Positions 1 through 6,902 of a DNA stretch of 64,000 nucleotides are shown piece after piece. The notes below the pieces were generated by a model, which was not told where the DNA came from, did no database searches, and saw only the letters and a program-made list of their open reading frames with translations. How positions within the stretch are numbered: position 1 is the stretch's first letter; each line of letters starts with the position of its first letter. The position numbers were made by a program, and so were the translations under genes. The stretch is from Vibrio nitrifigilis (GTDB taxonomy: Bacteria > Pseudomonadota > Gammaproteobacteria > Enterobacterales > Vibrionaceae). The stretch spans positions 1 to 64,000 of the forward strand of contig NZ_JADPMR010000001.1 of NCBI RefSeq assembly GCF_015686695.1. The letters run 5' to 3'.

Positions 1-59
1 ATGGGGAAAGTAAGCTTTAAGGGCTTCCGATAGCATAACCATTTCCCCAATACGCTTTA

Positions 60-465
60 TCAAAGAGGGGTAAGATAACTCCCCGCGTCACCGTTACGGT
101 CAGTTTCAATGACAACATGCCCAAATGTATTCACGGTTATAGTATCTAAAACGGCCATAGAATGCATGTCAGGATCGTGGTAATACCGTTTTAAATAAAC
201 GTCGAGCAGAAGCAACGGTTTTAGGGCCATTCATTTGCGCTCGGTTTTTGGCGCAAAAATTTAGCATTAAAAATTCAGATTCTAATGCGTCGGTATAGGG
301 CACTAATAGCGTCCATGCGGATCCACTATAGTTCACGGACTATCCTTCCTGTAGTGGATACAAAATGTTCTTAAGTGTTGAGCGATTCTCCCCTGTCATC
401 CCACTCTGACCTGGGGAGGTCACATCATTAGAAGTCACCGACCACAGCGTTATCGCTTTCATCAT
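60..465 (-). pseudogene. Degenerate protein gene downstream of the Csr RNA
   Basis: On the minus strand an open frame starts at an ATG-ATG at 465, meets an in-frame TAG about 41 codons later, continues for about 57 more codons, and then needs a +1 shift near position 190-200 to stay open to a TGA at 60-62. The pieces look protein-like (for example WTLLVPYTD, then DPDMHSMAVLDTI). The span of 406 nt is not a multiple of three, consistent with one frameshift. I do not recognise the family. The alternative is three unrelated chance frames, but their collinear order on one strand favours a decayed gene. Confidence 0.45.
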
Positions 466-587
466 TGTTTTAATCAATCGGTGCTTATATTGTCGTCTTT
501 CTTAGTGCATAGTAAAGGCAGCTAGCATCAAACAACCAGCAGTTAACGGGGCTACATTACCCATGCCTTTAGGCTAAACACAAACCA

Positions 588-1001
588 AGAAAAGCCCGAC
601 ACAAAAGTAGTCGGGGCTATGATTCTCAACTCGCAGCAGTCCGGCCACAAAAAAGCTCCATGCATCATCCATAATAGCGGCATTGCCCTTTGCCATATCC
701 ATCCATCGCCTTCCTAGCGGTGTCCTTTGCATCCATACTGCGACCTCAATCCGGAATCGCGCACATCACTTGTTCCTTGAGCGGTGTCCTTGCCATCATC
801 CTGATGGTACTCCGCTAATCCTTAGGTGTGTCCATGCTCATCCCTGCAATCAACTTATCCATGTTGATTGAAAGTATCCGTACTGAGTCCTAATACTTCC
901 TTGCTACGACAATTCCTGTTATCGATGCTTCATCCCAAAGCCGCCACTGTTCCGTAGCAATTTATCCTTGTCAGTATCCTTCCGACCCGTTCAATCTACC
1001 G
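588..1001 (-). ncRNA. CsrB-family regulatory RNA (CsrA-sequestering)
   Basis: Read on the minus strand, this roughly 410-nt region has no meaningful ORF but contains about 26 GGA triplets, many inside the signature contexts AGGATGATGG, AAGGACACCGCT and ATGGATGG. This is the pattern of CsrB/CsrC RNAs, which titrate the translational regulator CsrA. It ends in a strong terminator (AGCCCCGAC, loop, GTCGGGCT, then T-rich) at 590-618. A plausible promoter is a -35 like TTGTGC and a -10 like AATACT at 1007-1012, giving a start near 1001. Vibrio species carry several such RNAs (CsrB, CsrC, CsrD); I cannot say which one this is. The 5' end is inferred. Confidence 0.88.
590..618 (-). terminator. Terminator of the Csr RNA
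   Basis: The minus strand reads AGCCCCGAC, a short loop, GTCGGGCT and TTTTC. It closes the GGA-rich RNA as in other CsrB-family RNAs. Confidence 0.85.
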
Positions 1002-1142
1002 CTCTGAGTATTTAAACAATGGACTCAGAGCACAAAATTCTGTGTCAGTTTTATTAAGTAGATATTAAACAAATAAAATCATATAGTTAAAGTAATATTC
1101 AGTTAAATTACCCTATTTAAAAATGATTTTTCTTACAACACA

Positions 1143-1160
1143 TGTGAGAGATCTCTTACA
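1143..1160. promoter_or_regulatory. GacA/VarA(UvrY)-type activator palindrome
   Basis: TGTGAGAGATCTCTTACA matches the known GacA/UvrY/VarA upstream site TGTAAG-N6-CTTACA with one mismatch and is nearly a perfect inverted repeat. It lies about 145-150 bp upstream of the inferred start of the Csr RNA, a distance typical of these sites. This supports two-component VarS/VarA control of the RNA. Confidence 0.8.
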
Positions 1161-1324
1161 AGTAAATACCTCTTTTGCTCTAAGCCATTCGTTTCACTCA
1201 TATTAAAAACCTGTGCACACCTCACGAACTACCGAAGTTATTTGGGATTATGAGGCTTCACCGTTAGAATAACAGCTAGAGTTTTGGCTACGCTGGCCGC
1301 AAAATTACATCAAAGGGAACCATT

Positions 1325-1621
1325 ATGCTCACAAAAGATATCTCCGATGAGCTTAAACAGATTTTTTCTAGTATTGAAGCGCAGGGAAAAACCCCTACGG
1401 TTGCTTTAGTAAAAGCTCGTCTTAGTAGTTCAGTGCCAATACCTGCAATTATCTCCGCTATAAAATCTTGGAAAAGCGCAGCCCGAATTCCCAAAGTCGA
1501 AATTGCGGCGCAAATAGAAAAAACGGCTGAAGAAAAAATCACCCAACTCGAGCAACAAGTCCAAGACTTAACCCAACGTGTCATCGCATTAGAAGCACAA
1601 TTATCAGGAAACAAAGAATGA
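1325..1621 (+). CDS. Small protein with KfrA_N-like start and coiled-coil tail
   Basis: A 98-residue protein preceded by a good ribosome binding site (AAAGGGA, 7 nt before ATG). Residues 5-50 resemble the N-terminal DNA-binding module of KfrA-type proteins: a GKTPTVALVKARL motif followed by a helix ending in IKSWK. Residues 58-95 form a heptad-rich coiled coil (EEKITQLEQQVQDLTQRVIAL). Its stop overlaps the start of yaiI by 4 nt (ATGA), so the two are translationally coupled. A small DNA-binding or scaffold role is inference; the family assignment is from memory of the motif only. Confidence 0.75.
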   Translation: MLTKDISDELKQIFSSIEAQGKTPTVALVKARLSSSVPIPAIISAIKSWKSAARIPKVEIAAQIEKTAEEKITQLEQQVQDLTQRVIALEAQLSGNKE

Positions 1622-2067
1622 ATATTTGGGTCGATGCAGACGCGTGTCCAAAAGTTATCCGTGACACGTTAATCCGTGCCGCAGAGCGAACAGGTATCGA
1701 CTGTACGTTCGTAGCCAATCATGCAATCCCGTTACCGCAAAGACAAAACATCCACCGCCTACAAGTACAAAGTGGGTTTGATGTGGCTGATAATGAAATT
1801 GTGCAACGTTGTGAATCTGGTGATTTAATTATCACAGCTGATATTCCGTTAGCAGCGGAAGTCCTCGCCAAAGGTGCTCATGCACTTAACCCTCGAGGAG
1901 AGCTCTACACGAAAGAAACGATTGGCGCTCGTTTAAACATGCGCGATTTTATGGATACATTACGCTCGAGCGGCATTCAAACAGGGGGACCTGCAGGCCT
2001 GTCACAAACCGATCGTCGAGAATTTGCCAATCAACTCGATCGTTTTCTGGCGAAAGCCAAACGGTAA
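1618..2067 (+). CDS. yaiI: UPF0178 / DUF188 family protein YaiI
   Basis: A 149-residue protein with the full YaiI signature: the N-terminus IWVDADACPKVIRDTL, the middle motif DLIITADIPLA and the C-terminal TGGPAGLSQTDRREFANQLDR. The family has a PIN/NYN-like fold with conserved aspartates, but its biochemical role is not established. Length matches the family. It starts inside the stop of the preceding small gene and is followed by a terminator at 2108. Confidence 0.93.
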   Translation: MNIWVDADACPKVIRDTLIRAAERTGIDCTFVANHAIPLPQRQNIHRLQVQSGFDVADNEIVQRCESGDLIITADIPLAAEVLAKGAHALNPRGELYTKETIGARLNMRDFMDTLRSSGIQTGGPAGLSQTDRREFANQLDRFLAKAKR

Positions 2068-2107
2068 TCTACAAGCTGTAAATTTAAAACAGATCGTATT
2101 TACATAA

Positions 2108-2143
2108 AATAGCCCTACAACGTCTTGTTGTAGGGCTATTTTT
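2108..2143 (+). terminator. Rho-independent terminator after yaiI
   Basis: AATAGCCCTACAAC and GTTGTAGGGCTATT form a 14-bp stem with a short loop, followed by T residues. The stem begins AAT, so it could also act on the minus strand for the rpmE2-rpmJ transcript. Confidence 0.85.
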
Positions 2144-2231
2144 GGGCTTGTTATGGCATTAGCAAGTATTGCAAAAAGCCGATCATGAATCAGGTCTTCG
2201 AGTCGATTCATAGTCAGCAGTCATATTGGAA

Positions 2232-2357
2232 TTAACGTTGCACTGCTTTAAAACGTGGATTCGTTTTGCAGATAACGTACATACGACCACGACGTTTTAC
2301 GATTTGGCAATCTGGGTGACGATTTTTAGCACTTTTTAATGATTTTACGACTTTCAT
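2232..2357 (-). CDS. rpmJ: 50S ribosomal protein L36, type B
   Basis: A 41-residue basic protein beginning MKVVKSLKSAKNRH, with CQIVKRRGRMYVICK in the middle and ending NPRFKAVQR. It has the two-cysteine form lacking the full zinc ribbon, which marks the zinc-independent paralogue. It lies 191 bp downstream of rpmE2 on the same strand, so the two zinc-sparing ribosomal proteins probably share the Zur-controlled promoter. A ribosome binding site (GGAGAT) precedes the ATG. Confidence 0.95.
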   Translation of the reverse strand: MKVVKSLKSAKNRHPDCQIVKRRGRMYVICKTNPRFKAVQR

Positions 2358-2548
2358 TGTGATCTCCTAAAATTTAGCTGCGCTAGCGTTGCACAGCCCA
2401 AAATTTATCTTCAACTTCAGATACACTTCGCTCTTCTGCATTCTTTACAGCGCAGCAAAAGCAGTAATTCGTCCTATCCCAAAGCGCATGCCAAATTCGC
2501 TAAATCGACATCACTATCAAAGGATAACTAAGGGATAGCACGTCACTC

Positions 2549-2794
2549 TTAACTAAATTGACCAAAACGTTTTTTGAATTTCGCAACACGGCCTTGTTGT
2601 TGAGCAACACGTTGTTTACCAGTGAAGAATGGGTGTGATTCAGAAGACACCTCAATAGTCACATATGGGTAAGTTTCACCTTCATACTCAATCGTTTCTT
2701 TAGTTTGTACTGTAGAACCCACAACAAAGTAATGATCAATGCTGGTATCGTGAAATACAACTTTACGGTATTCCGGATGAATGCCTTCTTTCAT
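2549..2794 (-). CDS. rpmE2: 50S ribosomal protein L31, type B
   Basis: An 81-residue L31 paralogue: MKEGIHPEYRKVVFHD start, the SESHPFFTGKQ motif and a basic C-terminus. It lacks the CxxC zinc ligands of L31 type A, so it substitutes for the zinc protein under zinc starvation and releases stored zinc (family knowledge). A Zur-type palindrome lies about 30 bp upstream of the start, and rpmJ type B follows. Confidence 0.96.
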   Translation of the reverse strand: MKEGIHPEYRKVVFHDTSIDHYFVVGSTVQTKETIEYEGETYPYVTIEVSSESHPFFTGKQRVAQQQGRVAKFKKRFGQFS

Positions 2795-2821
2795 GGTATC
2801 CTCATCTGCGTTTCAAATTGT

Positions 2822-2835
2822 TATGTTATAACATA
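2822..2835. promoter_or_regulatory. Zur-type operator between rpmE2 and trmO
   Basis: TATGTTATAACATA is a perfect 14-bp palindrome matching the core of gammaproteobacterial Zur boxes (TGTTATANNATAACA type). Its place just upstream of the zinc-free L31/L36 paralogues is what Zur regulation predicts. Confidence 0.75.
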
Positions 2836-2921
2836 TTAAGTGATAAGCATTATCAACAACTCTCAATTGATTGCAAGGGATTTATTAAAAAAATTGTGAT
2901 ATTTTTTCTGGCATTTCTATA

Positions 2922-3632
2922 TTGATGATCGATCATATGTTCGAAGTACACCCCATAGCTTTCGTTGAAAGCCCTTACAAAGAGAAGTTTGCTGTTCCTC
3001 GTCAGCCGCGGTTAGTGCCAGCAGCAACCGCTCGCATCCGTTTGGTTGATGAACTTAACTGCGCAGAAGCAGTGCGTGGACTTGAACAATTTAGTCATTT
3101 ATGGCTTTTATTTTTATTTGATCAAAATTTAGCTGCAGGATGGAAGCCAACCGTTCGCCCGCCTCGATTAGGTGGTAATGAAAGAATTGGAGTACTTGCC
3201 TCAAGAGCAACATTCCGCCCCAATGGCATTGGTATGTCGGCAGTCGAACTTAAAGGGGTAATAAAAGAAGGCAATCAATATTACATCGAAGTAGGCAGTG
3301 TCGATTTGGTCGACAACACCCCAATTGTCGATATCAAACCATATATTCCCTACTCGGATTCCATTCCAGAAGCCATTGGCGGTTACGCTTCACAACAGCC
3401 AAATACGATCAGTGTGGCCTGGAGTAACGAAGCAACGCTGTCTATTTTGGCTCGAACTAACGGTGTACAAGAGCAGCAAGTTATTGAACAAGTACTGGCG
3501 CAAGACCCGCGCCCCGCTTATAAGAAAAACAAACCTGACAGTAAAGAATATGCAGTAAATTTGTTCGATTTAAATGTGAAATTCACCGTTCAGGACAACT
3601 TAGTAACAGTTACTGCGATTGACCCCTTTTGA
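2922..3632 (+). CDS. trmO: tRNA (adenine(37)-N6)-methyltransferase TrmO (YaeB)
   Basis: A 236-residue protein of the TsaA/YaeB family, which methylates N6 of t6A37 in some threonine tRNAs using SAM. Diagnostic motifs are SPYKEKFAVPRQPRLVP near the N-terminus, FSHLWLLFLFDQN, and ATFRPNGIGMSAVEL with VDLVDNTPIVDIKPYIPY. Length is as expected. The start is uncertain: the ATG at 2922 adds five residues before a second ATG at 2937, and neither has a clear ribosome binding site. It is followed by proS on the same strand. Confidence 0.94.
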   Translation: MMIDHMFEVHPIAFVESPYKEKFAVPRQPRLVPAATARIRLVDELNCAEAVRGLEQFSHLWLLFLFDQNLAAGWKPTVRPPRLGGNERIGVLASRATFRPNGIGMSAVELKGVIKEGNQYYIEVGSVDLVDNTPIVDIKPYIPYSDSIPEAIGGYASQQPNTISVAWSNEATLSILARTNGVQEQQVIEQVLAQDPRPAYKKNKPDSKEYAVNLFDLNVKFTVQDNLVTVTAIDPF

Positions 3633-3729
3633 CAAAAGCATTTGACTGATATTATTAGCGGCTAATAACCCATTTATCGTCGCTAGTAACACGATAAATC
3701 CCCTCAACTTTGATGAACGGATACCATAA

Positions 3730-5445
3730 ATGCGTACCAGTAATTATCTTCTTTCTACTCTGAAGGAGACTCCAAACGACGCAGAAATCGTAAGCCACCA
3801 GCTTATGTTGCGTGCAGGTATGATCCGTAAGTTAGCTTCAGGTCTTTATACTTGGCTACCTACTGGTCTGCGCGTACTGCGTAAAGTCGAAACAATTGTT
3901 CGTGAAGAAATCGACAATGCCGGGGCAATCGAAACGTTAATGCCCGTAGTGCAGCCGTTTGAACTGTGGGAAGAAACTGGACGTTCTGAAAAGATGGGGC
4001 CAGAGCTATTACGCTTTACTGACCGTCACACTCGTCCTTTTGTACTCAGCCCAACAGCAGAAGAAGTGATCACTCACCTTGTTCGTAATGAAGTGAGTTC
4101 TTACAAACAACTTCCGCTGAACTTGTACCAAATCCAAACTAAATTCCGTGATGAACGCCGCCCACGTTTTGGTGTGATGCGTGCACGTGAATTCTGCATG
4201 ATGGATGCCTACAGTTTTGATATTGACAAAGAAGGCCTACAAAAATCTTACGATGCTATGCATACCGCTTACTGTAATGCGTTCGATCGTATGGGTCTTG
4301 ATTACCGTCCAGTATTAGCAGATAGCGGTGCTATCGGAGGTAATGGTTCACAAGAATTCCACGTGCTAGCAGAAAGCGGTGAAGATCTTATCGCCTTCTC
4401 AACTGAGTCAGACTACGCAGCAAACCTTGAAAAAGCAGAAGCAGTAGCTCCTGCAGCAGAAGCAGCAGCACCGACTCAAGAGATGACGCTAGTTGAAACT
4501 CCAAACGCGAAAACCATTGCAGAGTTGGTAGAACAACACGGCCTACCGATTGAAAAAACAGTGAAAACTCTGTTTGTTAAGGCATCTGACGCAATCGACG
4601 CACCGATCGTAGCGTTGATAATTCGTGGCGACCATGAATTAAATGAAATCAAAGCTGAGCACTTAGAAGAAGTCGCATCTCCGCTAGAAATGGCTGAAGA
4701 AGCAGAAATCCGCGCTCTAATCGGTGCAGGCCCAGGTTCTCTTGGCCCTGTAGGCCTAGAACTACCAGTGATTGTTGACCGCACTGTTGCAGTAATGAGC
4801 GATTTTGGCGCTGGCGCAAACATCGACGGTAAGCACTACTTCGGTATTAACTGGGGTCGCGACGTTGAGCTAGGCAAAGTAGCAGACCTACGTAACGTGG
4901 TAGAAGGTGATCCTAGCCCATGCGGTAAAGGCACACTGATGCTAAAACGTGGTATCGAAGTCGGTCACATCTTCCAGCTAGGTAAAAACTACTCTGAGAA
5001 AATGAACTGTGGCGTGCTTGGTCCTGATGGCAAAAACGTTATCCTAGAAATGGGGTGTTACGGTATCGGTGTTTCCCGTGTGGTTGCATCTGCTATCGAG
5101 CAAAATAACGATAAATACGGCATCATTTGGCCTGACGCTATCGCGCCATTCCAAGTGGCTATCGTACCAATGAACATGCACAAATCTGAGCGCGTAAAAG
5201 AAGCTGCAGAAAAACTGTATCAAGAACTGAAAGATCTTGGTGTTGATGTGCTGTTTGATGACCGTAAAGAACGTCCAGGTGTGATGTTCTCAGACATGGA
5301 ATTGATTGGTGTACCTCACACTATCGTCATTGGCGATCGCAGTATGGATGAAGGTAACTTCGAATACAAAAATCGTCGCACTGGTGATAAAACACCAATC
5401 GCAATGACTGATATCGTTGAGCACATTAAAGCTCAATTGGCGTAA
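3730..5445 (+). CDS. proS: Prolyl-tRNA synthetase
   Basis: A 571-residue class II synthetase that charges tRNA-Pro. It starts with the canonical MRTSNYLLSTLKETP. Motif 2 (RDERRPRFGVMRAREF, about residue 140) and the SYDAM/GSQEFHVLAESGED segment are present. An alanine/glutamate-rich linker near residue 235 leads into the INS editing domain (about 240-400) that hydrolyses Ala-tRNA-Pro. The C-terminal anticodon-binding domain begins near residue 470. This is the bacterial-type ProRS of normal length, followed by a terminator. Confidence 0.98.
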   Translation: MRTSNYLLSTLKETPNDAEIVSHQLMLRAGMIRKLASGLYTWLPTGLRVLRKVETIVREEIDNAGAIETLMPVVQPFELWEETGRSEKMGPELLRFTDRHTRPFVLSPTAEEVITHLVRNEVSSYKQLPLNLYQIQTKFRDERRPRFGVMRAREFCMMDAYSFDIDKEGLQKSYDAMHTAYCNAFDRMGLDYRPVLADSGAIGGNGSQEFHVLAESGEDLIAFSTESDYAANLEKAEAVAPAAEAAAPTQEMTLVETPNAKTIAELVEQHGLPIEKTVKTLFVKASDAIDAPIVALIIRGDHELNEIKAEHLEEVASPLEMAEEAEIRALIGAGPGSLGPVGLELPVIVDRTVAVMSDFGAGANIDGKHYFGINWGRDVELGKVADLRNVVEGDPSPCGKGTLMLKRGIEVGHIFQLGKNYSEKMNCGVLGPDGKNVILEMGCYGIGVSRVVASAIEQNNDKYGIIWPDAIAPFQVAIVPMNMHKSERVKEAAEKLYQELKDLGVDVLFDDRKERPGVMFSDMELIGVPHTIVIGDRSMDEGNFEYKNRRTGDKTPIAMTDIVEHIKAQLA

Positions 5446-5470
5446 TAATCTTTTAACGCCATACTGATAA

Positions 5471-5498
5471 AGGGCTGGGAGTTTCCGGCCCTTTTTTA
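5471..5498 (+). terminator. Terminator after proS
   Basis: AGGGC with interrupted pairing to GCCCT across a 16-nt interval, followed by six T residues, 26 bp after the proS stop. Confidence 0.8.
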
Positions 5499-5663
5499 TA
5501 CATATCACCTAACCCAATGGTGTCACCCTCTTCTCCACAGCTGAGCCTCTTAACATACAAACCTAACCCCCTCATTAATCCTAGGTTCAGGCTCCAATTG
5601 CTATATTACTGACATTAAATCAAACCTATTGTTTGATATAGCATGTATGGCATGAGGTGAACT

Positions 5664-6314
5664 ATGGATTTAAAAAGTCTTCTTAATCAGGCACTCAATT
5701 CAGATCTTGTTAAACAAGGAAAGCAAAAAGCGGCTGAACTCAGTCATAAAACCGATACAAATCAATTAAAAACCTTTGGTCTAGGCGCAGCCAGTGGTGG
5801 CTTGGTTGGTGCATTACTTGGCTCAAAAAAGACCAAAAAAATGGGGAGTACTGCATTAAAAGTCGGTGGTGCGGCAGCTTTAGGCGCTCTGGCCTATAAA
5901 GTTTACAACGACTATCAAGCTAAACAAAAAATACCGAACCCAACGATTACTTTTGATGAGCACAACCCTCGACATGAGCTGATCATCCTCAAGGCTGTCA
6001 TTGCTGCAGCAAAAGCCGATGGGCATATCGATGCCAGTGAACAAGAAAAAATCAATCAAGCCATGGATGAATTAGGCGCAGATGCTTCCGTACAAGCATT
6101 AGTTGAAGAAGAACTCAGTAAGCCGATTGATCCAGTAGAGATCGCTTCTTTGGCGCGTTCTCCAGCACAAGCGGCCGAAGTTTATTTAGCCTCCGTACTG
6201 GTTGCGGACGAACAAAACTTTATGGAAAAAAGTTATCTGGCAGAACTGGCGAATCAGCTTGAGTTAGATAAAGAGCTCATAACAGAACTGACCAACCAAG
6301 CTAAATCTCGCTAG
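5664..6314 (+). CDS. DUF533 (YebE-like) inner-membrane/TerB-like protein
   Basis: A 216-residue protein with the DUF533 layout: a short helical N-terminus, a glycine/alanine-rich hydrophobic stretch (about 34-80, GAASGGLVGALLGS and GGAAALGALAYKVY) and a C-terminal TerB-like helical domain with KADGHIDASEQEKI near residue 118, an acidic motif of the tellurite-resistance TerB fold. The function of this family is not established. A GAGGTG ribosome binding site precedes the ATG. It appears monocistronic. Confidence 0.88.
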   Translation: MDLKSLLNQALNSDLVKQGKQKAAELSHKTDTNQLKTFGLGAASGGLVGALLGSKKTKKMGSTALKVGGAAALGALAYKVYNDYQAKQKIPNPTITFDEHNPRHELIILKAVIAAAKADGHIDASEQEKINQAMDELGADASVQALVEEELSKPIDPVEIASLARSPAQAAEVYLASVLVADEQNFMEKSYLAELANQLELDKELITELTNQAKSR

Positions 6315-6430
6315 GAGCGATGAAAATATCACCTAGCCATCTCAACGTGAAGGTTCTATCCTTGTCTTCACTGATGGCTCAGGTATAGTTGAGAGCAGTT
6401 ATCATTTATTGATTTTTGTAAGGCGCTATC

Positions 6431-6637
6431 ATGCAAGTTTATGATTGCTGTACATTAGTACGAGAGCTCTACGCTCAAATAGGCAGTGGTGAACAAGGCT
6501 ACATTCCCAAGGCCATTGAATGTGCCGTTAGAGCACTCAATGATATAGCCGGCGATGATTCACTGCCACAACCTACCCGTGACAAAGCGGCTTTTGCCGC
6601 AGCAAACTTGCTTATTTCTGATTTTGAGGACCAGTAA
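6431..6637 (+). CDS. yaeP: UPF0253 family protein YaeP
   Basis: A 68-residue acidic protein matching YaeP: CCTLVRELYAQIGSGEQGYIPKA, then DKAAFAAANLLISDFED at the C-terminus. Function unknown. In Escherichia coli yaeP precedes rof; here it precedes a DUF4250 gene, with a TAATG stop/start overlap of one base that implies coupled translation. Confidence 0.9.
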   Translation: MQVYDCCTLVRELYAQIGSGEQGYIPKAIECAVRALNDIAGDDSLPQPTRDKAAFAAANLLISDFEDQ

Positions 6638-6828
6638 TGAACTTATCCAACTTTGAAAATATGGACCCAATCTTAGTGTTCAGTCTCATTAATACCAAAT
6701 TACGAGATGATTTTGATGGAGACTTGGACAAACTAGCAAGCTACTACGATATTAACCGCGCTGCGTTAGAGGCAAAACTCTCCAAAGCAGGGTTTGATTT
6801 TATTCCAGAAGCTGGGCAATTTCGCTAA
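6637..6828 (+). CDS. DUF4250 domain protein
   Basis: A 63-residue protein with the DUF4250 pattern: MDPILVFSLINTKLRDDF, a central LASYYDIN helix-turn segment and a C-terminal GFDFIPEAGQFR. Function is unknown; the internal helix-turn-helix-like spacing is only suggestive. Its ATG overlaps the TAA of yaeP. A strong hairpin at 6843 ends the operon. Confidence 0.85.
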   Translation: MNLSNFENMDPILVFSLINTKLRDDFDGDLDKLASYYDINRAALEAKLSKAGFDFIPEAGQFR

Positions 6829-6842
6829 TCTTCTGCACATAA

Positions 6843-6878
6843 AGAAAAGCCGCAAGTAAGCACATTTGCGGCTTTTCT
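6843..6878. terminator. Bidirectional terminator between DUF4250 gene and oxidoreductase
   Basis: AGAAAAGCCGCAA pairs with TTTGCGGCTTTTCT around a 9-nt loop. The A-tract and T-tract sides make it usable from both convergent genes. Confidence 0.88.
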
Positions 6879-6902
6879 ATGTCAAGCTAGGTATATAATT
6901 GA

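Noticed and set aside
683..871. Plus-strand ORF of 62 codons with a repeated GGTGTCC motif
   Set aside because: It is the antisense of the GGA-rich Csr RNA; the repeated motif is the complement of its AGGACACC elements.
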